In this document: positions 52,252-60,955 of the stretch, in pieces
Numbering within the stretch: the stretch's first letter is position 1
How the letters are laid out: every line of letters starts with the position of its first letter
Assembly (NCBI GenBank): GCA_964398945.1
Contig: CAYNOT010000001.1
Coordinates: forward strand, 272,747-336,746
DNA: 64,000 bases
Direction: 5' to 3'
Source: JBGTGG01 sp964398945
Lineage (GTDB): Bacteria; Bacteroidota; Bacteroidia; Cytophagales; Cyclobacteriaceae
Translations under genes and position numbers: made by a program
The notes under the pieces: generated by a model
What the model was told of the DNA's origin: nothing
The model's database searches: none
Seen by the model: the letters and a program-made list of their open reading frames with translations, nothing else

Positions 52252-54096
52252 ATGAAACGAATTGTTATCCTTTTAGTACTCCTGTGTTATGGCCAATTTT
52301 CATACAGCCAACAAACCCAAAAACCTGTGTTACATGGAAAAAAATGGATGGCCATTACGGGAAAGCCGTTGGCTGCCACGGCCGGTGCCATGACGTTCCA
52401 AAAGGGTGGAAATGCTGTTGATGCCGCTTGTGCCATGTTGGCGGCTACCTGTACCATGTGGGATGTTTTGAGTTGGGGTGGCGAAACACAAGCGTTGATC
52501 TATAATCCGAAAACAAAAAAAGTAATTGCTATCAATGCTTTGGGTGTTGCCCCATCCGGTGCTACGGTTCAATTCTTTAAAGACCAAAAATTAAATTACC
52601 CACCGGAGTTTGGCCCGCAAGCCGCTACCACACCCGGAACAGCAGGCGGACTCATGACAATGCTGGCGGAATACGGAACCATGAGTTTAAAAGAAGTATT
52701 AGCTCCCGCCATGCAACTCGCAGCCGGTTACCCGATAGAAGCACAAACCGCCAATGCCATTGATCGTGGTGAAAAAAGAATTAGTGAATGGCCATATTCA
52801 TCCAACGTGTTTTTCACCCATCCCGACAGGGAAAGAAAAGCCCCGGATGCCGGTGAAATTTTTATCCAGAAAGATTTGCTAAGCACACTGCAAAAGTTAG
52901 TCGATACCGAACAGCAAGCATTGAAAAAAGGTAAATCAAGAAAGGAAGCCATCTATGCTGCGAATGAACGGTTCTATAAAGGTGACATCGCAAAGGAATT
53001 TGTGCGCGGTGCCAATGAACAAGGTGGTGTTTTCAAAGAATCCGATCTCGCCAATTGGAAAGTGAAAATCGAAGAACCCTCCATGACCACGTACAAGGGA
53101 ATTGAAGTGTACAAACTTGCCCCGTGGACACAGGGCCCTGCCCTATTGCAATCGCTTAACATGATTGAGAAAATAGATGTAAAAAGCATGGGCTACAATT
53201 CAACCAACTATATACATACCCTTTACCAGGTCATGAACCTGGCATTTGCCGATCGTGATTTTTACTATGGCGATATTTATAAAGATCCGGTCGAGCCAAT
53301 CAACGGACTGCTGTCAAAAGAATATGCTGCAGAAAGGATCAAACTAATCAACCATGAAAAAAATGACCCTGCTATCAAACCCGGTGACCCTTATCCATAC
53401 GAAGGAAAAGTAAATCCATTTTCCAGTTTACTTGAAAAATGGGGCCAAGCTTCGAATAAAGATTTTAAACCATCGTTCCCTCAATCCATGGAAGATTTTA
53501 AAGAAGCTTTTTATGCGGGGACCACTTCCGTTCAAGCAGCCGACAAAGAAGGTTGGGTGGTTTCCATCACACCGAGTGGTGGTTGGATACCTGCCTGCAT
53601 TGCCGGAAACACCGGTATCGGGATGAGCCAACGGATGCAAAGTTTTGTGCTGGATGAAAAAGAAGGGCCATTCAATGTTCTTGAACCGGGCAAGCAACCA
53701 CGTGTTACGCTCACGCCAAGCATGGCGCTAAAAGATGGCAAACCATTTTTATCATTCGCAGTTCAGGGTGGTGATTCACAAGACCAGAATTTACTCCAAT
53801 TCTTTTTAAACATGGTTGAGTTTGGAATGAATGTGCAACAAGCTGCAGAAGCAGCAAACTTTAACAGCTATCAAATGCATGGTTCGTTTGGCGAACATGA
53901 AACAAAGCCGGGTGCGATCACACTACAAGAGGATACACCACCGTGGGTCCGTTCCGAACTTTCCAAAATGGGTTACAAGATGGACTTTTCACCCCGGACC
54001 TCAGGCCCCATCAATGCAATTTTTTTCGACTGGGAGCACGGCAGTTTCTGGGGTGGATCGAGCAACCATGGTGAAGACTATGGTATTGGGTGGTAA
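52252..54096 (+). CDS. Gamma-glutamyltransferase family protein, exported
   Basis: 614 residues with a signal peptide (MKRIVILLVLLCYGQFSYSQ). The N-terminal fold matches GGT: GKPLAATAGAMTFQKGGNAVDAACAMLAA and PGTAGGLMTMLAEYG. The processing site normally reads TTHxSVxD; here it is AGTTSVQAADKEGWVVSIT, so the Thr-Thr is kept but two residues after it (His and aromatic) are missing. This resembles the YwrD-like branch rather than classical GGT, and autoprocessing is uncertain. The C-terminal IFFDWEHGSFWGGSSNHGEDYGIGW is also GGT-like. It probably acts on a periplasmic substrate other than glutathione. A TATCTTTA -7-like word lies at 52215-52222. Confidence 0.85.
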   Translation: MKRIVILLVLLCYGQFSYSQQTQKPVLHGKKWMAITGKPLAATAGAMTFQKGGNAVDAACAMLAATCTMWDVLSWGGETQALIYNPKTKKVIAINALGVAPSGATVQFFKDQKLNYPPEFGPQAATTPGTAGGLMTMLAEYGTMSLKEVLAPAMQLAAGYPIEAQTANAIDRGEKRISEWPYSSNVFFTHPDRERKAPDAGEIFIQKDLLSTLQKLVDTEQQALKKGKSRKEAIYAANERFYKGDIAKEFVRGANEQGGVFKESDLANWKVKIEEPSMTTYKGIEVYKLAPWTQGPALLQSLNMIEKIDVKSMGYNSTNYIHTLYQVMNLAFADRDFYYGDIYKDPVEPINGLLSKEYAAERIKLINHEKNDPAIKPGDPYPYEGKVNPFSSLLEKWGQASNKDFKPSFPQSMEDFKEAFYAGTTSVQAADKEGWVVSITPSGGWIPACIAGNTGIGMSQRMQSFVLDEKEGPFNVLEPGKQPRVTLTPSMALKDGKPFLSFAVQGGDSQDQNLLQFFLNMVEFGMNVQQAAEAANFNSYQMHGSFGEHETKPGAITLQEDTPPWVRSELSKMGYKMDFSPRTSGPINAIFFDWEHGSFWGGSSNHGEDYGIGW

Positions 54097-54296
54097 AGAA
54101 TACCGGAACAAAGCACAGACTTTCGATTTGGCGGGCATTTTTTCATTTTCCAATAAATAAACAGTTCCACCAGTTTTTAAAACCAGCGTTGCAAGAAGGT
54201 TCGTTAAAGAAACATACATTTGCTAAATCTGTCTGGATGAATGTTCTTTTGTTTAGAATTGTTAAACTTCTGAAAGTTTTATGTGGTTTCCTGTAT

Positions 54297-55775
54297 TTAC
54301 CAAACTACAATTTTCCTGGTAATCGTGTTTTCTTCATTCGCTACTTGTACGAAATAAACCCCCTTTTCGAGATTGGATACATCGATTGATGTTTCTTGAC
54401 TAAATGAAGCTGACTTAACAGTTCTTCCTAAAACATCAATAATCTTTATTGAAAAGAAATCCTGATCATACGATTGAATAAAAATTTCGTCACTAGCGGG
54501 GTTTGGATAGATAATTACTCGTCTATTCTCATTTGCGTCAGGCACACTCGTAATTAAATTGTTCCCAATTTCAAACCAATTTATATTAAAACCACCGGTG
54601 GCTGCTTGTAGTCGCACAGCATGTTCACCGGCTGTAAGATCGATTTTGTTTTCAAAAGTTGACCAATTCTGCCATCCTCCGGTGTTGGGGAGAGCTTGTG
54701 AAAGTTCAATGGCGCCATCAACACGAAAATTTAATGTGGCATTTTGATTTGCAGCAATCCTGAATTTGAGTGTATAGGTGTCGGTTGCAGGCACGCTTAT
54801 TTTATATTCCAACCAATCACCTGCATCTATCCAACCGACATTTGCAAACCCTGATACATCACTTGTTCTTTCTAATTGAATTCCACTCATGGTGTTGTAC
54901 GCTTCGGCCTGGATCACCGCAGGGATTTCCACTACATGGTTTACATCATGGACAGGCATTTGTTTGTACGCTTCACCCAATACCGTCAGTTTTCCATTAG
55001 CGCCAAGAAGGTCGATGAAAGGATAATTCCCAATGCCATCCCCCCTCCCAATAAACCATGAATATCGGAATACATCCGGATCCATTTCCAAAAAATCTAC
55101 CGCTCCAATCAGGAAATTCACCTGATCGTTGACGTTGTTAATGGTACCATTCGATTCCCATCCGGCAAACTCCGTTAGCCAAATAGGCTTGCCGTATTTT
55201 TTGAATTCACCAATAAACCAGGTCAATGCGCCTACTGTATTCATATACGAATGAACGGCAATGTGGTCAACCCTGCATCCTGAACATGCCGTAAAAAAAT
55301 CATCTAAATAGTCGAAGGGGCTGGTGTAAGTAGTTCCATTCTCCGTCACACAATCACCACAGTAGTTAACGGCTGGACCTACAATTTTTAAATCGAAGTC
55401 ATCGGCTATGGCTTCCAACGTTGGCCACAAAGCGGCAACTTGTGATGGTGTCAGATTGGCCTGGTGAAGGAAGTTAGGCTCATTGAATGCCAACAAGTAT
55501 TTCGTTTCCGGATGGTTGGTAAGGAAATTTCGAAGCTTGGTTTCGTTGAAATTTCCATTCCAGGTCATGGGAACAAACTCAAAATTGTAATCTCCAAAAA
55601 CAGTTGCCACAGAACCCTCAGGGGCCTCGGACCAATTATACCACCACGAAATTTCAGGAGACAATACAGCGAGGTCATTTTTGGAATGGTGACCATAGGC
55701 AATGCCCCGTTTCCCCTGTCCATAGCAGAGTGCCGTGATCGTAAGTAGTACTGTACAAAGTGTTGTTCTTATCAT
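54297..55775 (-). CDS. Secreted GH128-like glucanase with CBM6-type module and T9SS sorting domain
   Basis: The start at 55775 (MIRTTLCTVLLTITALCYG) gives a signal peptide and 492 residues. The catalytic domain (~25-260) resembles the GH128/'glycosyl hydrolase catalytic core' family: YLLAFNEPNF (acid/base Glu) and IWLTEFAGW (nucleophile Glu), active on beta-1,3-glucans in characterised members. A CBM6-like beta-sandwich follows (~285-410: IPAVIQAEAYNTMSGIQL ... WIDAGDWLEYKISV). The last ~75 residues (YPNPASDEIFIQSYDQDF ... GVYFVQVANEENTITRKIVV) are a T9SS sorting domain, so it should be surface or secreted. It is convergent with the GGT-like gene; the 200-bp gap between shows nothing. Confidence 0.85.
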   Translation of the reverse strand: MIRTTLCTVLLTITALCYGQGKRGIAYGHHSKNDLAVLSPEISWWYNWSEAPEGSVATVFGDYNFEFVPMTWNGNFNETKLRNFLTNHPETKYLLAFNEPNFLHQANLTPSQVAALWPTLEAIADDFDLKIVGPAVNYCGDCVTENGTTYTSPFDYLDDFFTACSGCRVDHIAVHSYMNTVGALTWFIGEFKKYGKPIWLTEFAGWESNGTINNVNDQVNFLIGAVDFLEMDPDVFRYSWFIGRGDGIGNYPFIDLLGANGKLTVLGEAYKQMPVHDVNHVVEIPAVIQAEAYNTMSGIQLERTSDVSGFANVGWIDAGDWLEYKISVPATDTYTLKFRIAANQNATLNFRVDGAIELSQALPNTGGWQNWSTFENKIDLTAGEHAVRLQAATGGFNINWFEIGNNLITSVPDANENRRVIIYPNPASDEIFIQSYDQDFFSIKIIDVLGRTVKSASFSQETSIDVSNLEKGVYFVQVANEENTITRKIVVW

Positions 55776-55877
55776 TGCGTGTGGCAACCTAATGTCAAGC
55801 CTCCTCAATTTCGAAAAATCCATACAAATTAAGTATCTTGAATTAATTTTCCATATTTGTTCAAATCAGCAAAATTT

Positions 55878-56264
55878 ATGGCAGAGGCTTTATTCGAACT
55901 ACTTCAAAAGCCGTTTGTCCAATTCCTATTATTTATACCGCTAACCATCCTGGCCGTTCTTGTTTTTGGGTCCAAAAACACCGAAAGCACCTGGACAGTT
56001 GCGGGCTTTGTGTTTATCGGGTTTGTTGTTCTAAACTCGATCTTCATTTTTTTTGCAACCAATCATTGGAGCTACTTTCTTTACTCCCTGGGGTTTTCTG
56101 TTTTATATTTAACGACTATTGCCATTCTCCTTCCGTTGCTTATAAAAATATTAAAAATTGAAGGCTCGGGTGAAAGTGCTATGGTTTTCATCTTCATCAT
56201 CTATCACCCGGTATGCTTACTGCTCTTGATGTTTTTGAAATGGGTGTACCTTAAAATTTTTTAA
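55878..56264 (+). CDS. Small integral membrane protein of unknown function
   Basis: A longer frame starts with TTG at 55857, but ATG 55878 is preferred (MAEALFELLQKPFVQFLLF), giving 128 residues. It has about four hydrophobic segments (FLLFIPLTILAVLVF, FVFIGFVVLNSIFIFFA, FLYSLGFSVLYLTTIAILLPLL and VFIFIIYHPVCLLLLMFL). No domain was recognised. It is divergent from the glucanase gene (102-bp gap). It lies next to the truncated reductase gene, at the boundary of the accessory region. Confidence 0.6.
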   Translation: MAEALFELLQKPFVQFLLFIPLTILAVLVFGSKNTESTWTVAGFVFIGFVVLNSIFIFFATNHWSYFLYSLGFSVLYLTTIAILLPLLIKILKIEGSGESAMVFIFIIYHPVCLLLLMFLKWVYLKIF

Positions 56265-56278
56265 CTCATATTCTCATT

Positions 56279-56524
56279 TTATTTTTTGGCTAATGCTCCT
56301 GCTCTACCGGTCTCGACTTTTCCGGATCGTTTATAAGTAGCCATAACCACTCCACTTGGCGTGATTATACTCTCGATTAATGTGAATGCTGAAGGGACAA
56401 CACCGTTGTCGAACAATTTTTTTCCATTACCGAGGATCAATGGGTGAATTTTGAGCCTGAGTTCGTCCACCAGATCATGCTTAAACAAAAACTGAACGAT
56501 TTTACTACTTCCCTGCGCAGGCAC
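56279..56524 (-). pseudogene. C-terminal fragment of a RibD-C/dihydrofolate-reductase-like protein
   Basis: 81 residues (from a GTG) match only the C-terminal part of the RibD-C/dihydrofolate-reductase-like family (about 180 residues when whole): IVQFLFKHDLVDELRLKIHPLILGNGKKLFDNG then TPSGVVMATYKRSGKVETG. The in-frame sequence upstream holds a TAA two codons before the GTG, so the N-terminal half is absent. The break coincides with the start of the hairpin-rich stretch 56525-56767, which suggests a deletion or insertion junction. A functional protein is unlikely. Confidence 0.8.
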
Positions 56525-56767
56525 AACTTAAACTTAATGAACCGTCCCGAAAGCTTCGGGATGGTGTGAGGGCGCTCCTCACTAGCCAAGGTTAGTGAGG
56601 CCGTCTACTCGATTATGCACTGGCGATTTTATCCTTTTATTCAGAAGCTTGGATAGTACAAGGAGGAAGCCCTTACCACAGCTTTGGTTTGCGGGCGGGA
56701 AGGGCGGCCAGGCAATGGTGTGCGATTTAGTTGGATAGACTGTTCCGGTTTCTTCGGACACTTCAAG
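56525..56767. other. Hairpin-rich non-coding scar between truncated gene and defence region
   Basis: No gene. Two strong hairpins lie at its left end: 56541-56565 (11-bp stem with one G-T, loop AGC; core TCCCGAA/TTCGGGA) and 56577-56600 (CCTCACTA/TAGTGAGG). The remaining sequence to 56767 is more G-rich than its neighbours (GCGGGCGGGAAGGGCGGCCAGG) and shows no reading frame. Position between a broken gene and a type I restriction operon suggests the end of an inserted island or an old mobile element. GTTAAGC near 56769 fits the integron core GTTRRRY but no partner site was found. Confidence 0.5.
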
Positions 56768-57460
56768 TTAAGCTAATAATTTCTCCAACTTCATTTTCCA
56801 TTTTTCCCAGTCCTTCATTTCTTTAGTCTGTAAGTCAATAAACTTTTGCGTGTGGTCGTGATGGATTAAATGACATAGTTCGTGAATGATTACATATTCA
56901 ATACAACCTTTAGGTGCTTTTATCAATTCAGGGTTTAAAATTATTTTTCCTTTTGGTGTACAACTTCCCCAACGTGTTGGCATTTCTCTCAGTACAATGG
57001 ATGATGGCTCAACCTTGTGTTTTTTGAATTTATGAATTAGTGGTTCAGCAATTACATGAAATTTCAATTTTGCATTTTGAAGATACCATTCGTTGACCAG
57101 TTGTTTTGTTCTTGTTTTGTCCGTTGCTGTAACTTCAATAAACTGTCCTTTCAGTTTTACCGATTCGGTTTTTCCGATCAGGATTTTCAAGCGGTATTGT
57201 CGACCGAGATACAAATGTGTTTCACCTCCTACAAATTTTCGGACGGGTGTCTTTGGGTGAAATGAAAGAAAGAAACTTTGTTGCCGGATAATCCATGGTG
57301 CTCTCTTGCGTAATTTTTCTTTCACCTTTTCAAGAGTTGTCCCCTTGGGAGCTTTTACCAAAACATTTAGCTCTGGTGTAACTGAAATGCCTAATGATTT
57401 TCTGTTTGAAAACTCTAATTTAAAATCAATTTGCTTTGAACCGAATTGAATTGCTTCCAT
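56768..57460 (-). CDS. YgjP/SprT-like M48-type zinc metalloprotease
   Basis: 230 residues. The zinc site HELCHLIHHDH lies near the C-terminus, inside the YgjP/DUF45-type fold that begins FKLEFSNRKSLGISVTPELNVLVKAPKG and includes MPTRWGSCTPKGKIILNPEL. Such genes are very often the partner gene of type I restriction enzymes, and this one begins 1 base after the hsdR stop (shared junction at 57460), so they are co-transcribed. What it cleaves is not known. It is the last gene of the leftward restriction operon. Confidence 0.9.
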   Translation of the reverse strand: MEAIQFGSKQIDFKLEFSNRKSLGISVTPELNVLVKAPKGTTLEKVKEKLRKRAPWIIRQQSFFLSFHPKTPVRKFVGGETHLYLGRQYRLKILIGKTESVKLKGQFIEVTATDKTRTKQLVNEWYLQNAKLKFHVIAEPLIHKFKKHKVEPSSIVLREMPTRWGSCTPKGKIILNPELIKAPKGCIEYVIIHELCHLIHHDHTQKFIDLQTKEMKDWEKWKMKLEKLLA

Positions 57461-60400
57461 TACTTCTTATAGCGAATTTTAGCAACATTCACGCAACTCT
57501 CTGCAACTTTGTCTATTTCTTCAAAGGTGATTTGCAAACTGTATTTGTCCCTGACTTCATCAATTAAATAGTCACCAATCTGGTGAACCATTTTTTTAGG
57601 AACATCCACTTCATTCTGCCAATTTACTTTCACGAGTTTTTGAATGATCTCATCAATAGCTAACGCTGTATGGGCTGAAATTTGCTTACGCGTTTCAGTA
57701 TCGTTGATCTTGGTTAACAATTCCTCATTCGTAATTCCATAGAAAGCTTTGGCCACATCCGCATTTTGAAGAGAGGCCGGAATATCGGAATCCGTATGCG
57801 ATAGAACTGAATCCATAATATCCTTCACTTTATTAAGATACTGTGCCTCGTTAATTCGTTTGGCTTCATAATCGGCAATGGCATCCTTTAACATCTCCGA
57901 AAACTTTTTATAAAAGGCCGGGTCTTCCTCCATCTTCTCGGTAATGTGTTTCTTTGTCCGGCTGGCAATTTTGTCTGCTTTTGCTGCCTTGCCTGTGGTG
58001 TTCTCTACCTCCTGTTGGAATTTCTCTTTGTCAAAGATGTTCACCAGTTCTGTAATGGTTTCAACTCCTTCGGTTTGGATGTGGGTGTCAATCAGCTTCT
58101 GGATTTGTCCTTCGTATTGCTTGTAATCAATAACATCAGAGTATCGTTGTAGTACGGCAGTTCTTAGTTTGATGAAGAATGCCAAATCATCTTTGTACCG
58201 AGCAATGGTTTTCTCATCGATGGTTTTGTGAAACTCAATTGATGAAAATGCCAATTTCAGAATTTTGGCAAAAGCTGCAAGCTTGTCGTAAAATACAACG
58301 CGCAGGGCTTCATCTTTCAAAAGCAACTGATAGGCTTCTGCATCCCGCTTATTTGCAACTGTTTTGAAAATATCCCAAAGCTCAGAATATTTCTGTGGCA
58401 GCTTCTTTACTTCTTCATTAATGTTGGTCAACGTTCCTAACAGGTCATCACTGTCGAAATCTCCAAAAGATGAATACAGCTCTAACGCCTCATCTAATTG
58501 TTCAATCACTCCATAATAGTCAATAATATATCCGTAATCTTTATCCGGACAGACCCGGTTCACCCGAGCGATAGCTTGTAATAAAGTGTGACCTTGTAAA
58601 TTCCTTGTGAGATACAGAACTGTGTTTTTAGGTTCATCAAACCCTGTCAATAATTTGTCAACCACAATAATTATTTCAGGCTTTTCCGCTTTCTTAAACC
58701 TGTTGATGATATTGTTCTGATACTTTTTAGGAGTACCATGCTCATCCATCATCTTTTTCCAGAACTGTTTCACCTTGTCGGTAGATTCGGCATACGCACT
58801 GTCTTCGCCTTCCCGTTCATCGGGCGGGGAAATTAGAAGTTCAGTACTCACGATTCCTATTTCGTCTAAGAACGCTTTGTATTTGATTGCTGCATCTTTA
58901 CTCTGTGTTACGAGCTGTCCTTTGAAGGGTGTTATGCCTTGAAAATTATCTCTAAAGTGGTAGCTGATGTCCCAACAGATGGCGTAGATTTTTTGCTCTG
59001 CTACATTAAGCTGGTCAGCTCTTGAAAACTTCTTTTTTAAATCAGCCTTTTGAAGATCATTCAATGGTTCTGATATGTTGCTGAAAAACTCATCCATCGG
59101 CTTTTCATGCACGGTTTGTTTGGCAAATCTTCCTTCATATAATAAAGGCACTACGGCTTTGTCTTTTACAGCCTGATCAACTGTGTAGGCATCTATCATT
59201 AAACCAAATTTTGCTGCGGTGCTTCTGTCTTTTTTGAAGAGCGGTGTTCCGGTAAATGCAATGAAACAGGCATTGGGCAATGTCTTTTGCATTTCAATAT
59301 TAAAAGTTCCATGCTGTGTACGATGGCCTTCATCTACCAATACAAAAATGTCATGGCTCTCCAAGGGCTTGGTAATCTTCTTTACAGCCGCTTCAAACTT
59401 GTTGATGACGGTGGTAACTACTGAATCGCTTTTGCTTTCCATCAATTCTACCAGACGTTGGCCAGTGGTGGCATTCTCAACAAACATTCCGCACTTGCGG
59501 AATGTGCCCGTTATCTGGTCGTCCAAATCAATACGGTCAGTTACTAAAATTATTTTAGGATTGCGGATTCGCTTTTCTAAAGCAATCGCTTGGGCAAGCA
59601 TTACCATGGTCAGCGATTTGCCGCTTCCCTGGGTATGCCACACTACACCGCCTTTGCGCCTGCCGTTTTCTAATTGCAAGATTCGATGGATAGATTTTTT
59701 AATTGTAAAATATTGCTGATAGCGCGCGATCTTCTTTTCACCATTATCAAACAGGATGAAGTTGAAAATTAAATCCATCAGCCGCTCTGGTCTGCATAAG
59801 CTGTATAGATACTCGTCTTGACTGGTTGGTAATATGGTTTCGTTTTCTAATGCATCAAAGTAGGAGCGAACATAGCGGAAGCGTTCAACGAATAATCTAT
59901 TTTTCTGTTCAGCGCTAAGCGGTTGATTTTTTAGCTTTTGTAATACGCTTTTGTATTCCCGCTCCTGTTCTTTGTTCTCGAACTTCTCATCCCAAATTGC
60001 CCAAAACTCTTCTGTTGTTCCGTTAGTGGCATACTTGGCCGAATCCGTTGCAATGCTTAATACGCTTTGTGCATACACATACAAACTGCGAATGCCATCT
60101 TCCTGTTGACTTCTTAAATGCTGACTAATGGCTTGAGACAGCGGTTCTTTCATGTCAGGTCGTTTGCATTCGATTATGCACAGGGGAATTCCGTTCACAA
60201 ACAAAACCAAATCGGGTATGTAATGCTCCCTGCTGGTGCTGCGCATTACTTTAAATTCTTCGGTTACATGAAATACATTGTTGTCTAAATTTTTCCAGTC
60301 AATGTATTGTAGAGGGAAGCTCTTTTTATCGCCATCAATGCTTTGCTCTAAATCTTTTCCAAGTGTAATGCGGTTGTAGGCTACCTCACAAGCTGCAATA

Positions 60401-60672
60401 TAACCCTCGTTCATGGGCAAATCTTTGAGTGCTACTATTCCAGCTTCAATATTAGCATCGGTAAACAAAGAGGTTTTGCTTGAGCTTACTTTGATACTGT
60501 TGATTTCCTTTAGCTGATTGCGCAGCACCTTCTCCAAAATCACATTGCTGGTTTTGTTGCCTCTAAGCTCCAATGCTTCATCGGGACTAAGATATTTATA
60601 CCCCAGCTTTTGCAGCAACTGCAAAGCAGGTATCTGGCTGATGTGGTCTTCTTTGAATGATGGTGTTTCCAT
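57460..60672 (-). CDS. hsdR: Type I restriction endonuclease subunit R
   Basis: 1070 residues, full length. The N-terminal nuclease domain has the PD-(D/E)xK core: DLVLFVNGIPLCIIECKRPD (~147-168). The motor has Walker A GSGKS in WHTQGSGKSLTM (~343), DEGH in VDEGHRTQHG (~443) in place of DEAD, SAT-like FTGTP and motif VI QAIARVNRV. The C-terminal helical region mediates assembly. It cleaves DNA after translocation, with HsdM and HsdS; these are absent from the window and would be expected beyond 64000. The first 54-67 bp of this gene occur twice more in the window (62667-62720, 63659-63732), next to inserted genes. Confidence 0.95.
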   Translation of the reverse strand: METPSFKEDHISQIPALQLLQKLGYKYLSPDEALELRGNKTSNVILEKVLRNQLKEINSIKVSSSKTSLFTDANIEAGIVALKDLPMNEGYIAACEVAYNRITLGKDLEQSIDGDKKSFPLQYIDWKNLDNNVFHVTEEFKVMRSTSREHYIPDLVLFVNGIPLCIIECKRPDMKEPLSQAISQHLRSQQEDGIRSLYVYAQSVLSIATDSAKYATNGTTEEFWAIWDEKFENKEQEREYKSVLQKLKNQPLSAEQKNRLFVERFRYVRSYFDALENETILPTSQDEYLYSLCRPERLMDLIFNFILFDNGEKKIARYQQYFTIKKSIHRILQLENGRRKGGVVWHTQGSGKSLTMVMLAQAIALEKRIRNPKIILVTDRIDLDDQITGTFRKCGMFVENATTGQRLVELMESKSDSVVTTVINKFEAAVKKITKPLESHDIFVLVDEGHRTQHGTFNIEMQKTLPNACFIAFTGTPLFKKDRSTAAKFGLMIDAYTVDQAVKDKAVVPLLYEGRFAKQTVHEKPMDEFFSNISEPLNDLQKADLKKKFSRADQLNVAEQKIYAICWDISYHFRDNFQGITPFKGQLVTQSKDAAIKYKAFLDEIGIVSTELLISPPDEREGEDSAYAESTDKVKQFWKKMMDEHGTPKKYQNNIINRFKKAEKPEIIIVVDKLLTGFDEPKNTVLYLTRNLQGHTLLQAIARVNRVCPDKDYGYIIDYYGVIEQLDEALELYSSFGDFDSDDLLGTLTNINEEVKKLPQKYSELWDIFKTVANKRDAEAYQLLLKDEALRVVFYDKLAAFAKILKLAFSSIEFHKTIDEKTIARYKDDLAFFIKLRTAVLQRYSDVIDYKQYEGQIQKLIDTHIQTEGVETITELVNIFDKEKFQQEVENTTGKAAKADKIASRTKKHITEKMEEDPAFYKKFSEMLKDAIADYEAKRINEAQYLNKVKDIMDSVLSHTDSDIPASLQNADVAKAFYGITNEELLTKINDTETRKQISAHTALAIDEIIQKLVKVNWQNEVDVPKKMVHQIGDYLIDEVRDKYSLQITFEEIDKVAESCVNVAKIRYKK
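60598..60672 (-). repeat. hsdR 5'-end repeat, copy A (intact gene)
   Basis: The start of intact hsdR. 60619-60672 (54 bp) is identical to copy B and 60598-60664 (67 bp) is identical to copy C. Confidence 0.9.
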
Positions 60673-60826
60673 TACTTTCTAATTTTTTAAAGAATTGGAT
60701 ACCCGATACAGAGAATTGAATTTGCCCGGTGCTTGAACCAATACAGAGAATCCGGAGCCGGATACAGAAAATTGAAATCCAGGCAGATTTCGTTTTAATT
60801 TATTGATAATCAACACTTTAAATTCA

Positions 60827-60955
60827 TTGTAAGCTAACAGCACTATCTCCAGTAGCTGCAATACAAAGAATAGCACCATCTCTTTCAGCATCTTCTTTAG
60901 CTCTTTTATCTTTAGCATACAGAGAATCATTAACGGCATATAGACAATTAGCTGC
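60827..60955 (-). other. In-frame 43-codon extension after the AlbA-type gene stop
   Basis: Directly after the TAA of the AlbA-type gene (60956-60958) the same reading frame stays open for 43 codons to a TGA at 60824-60826. Its composition is markedly protein-like (contains NDSLYAKDKRAKEDAERDG). A competing 94-residue frame, 60679-60963, is leucine-rich and looks like an out-of-frame shadow. The extension may be a former C-terminal end lost through the TAA. From 60673 to 60826 only short degenerate repeats of ATTCTCTGTATCGG (three or four copies) were seen. Confidence 0.35.

Noticed and set aside
56525..56767. Integron attC site
   Set aside because: One GTTAAGC core was found but no matching RYYYAAC partner or integrase; evidence is too weak.
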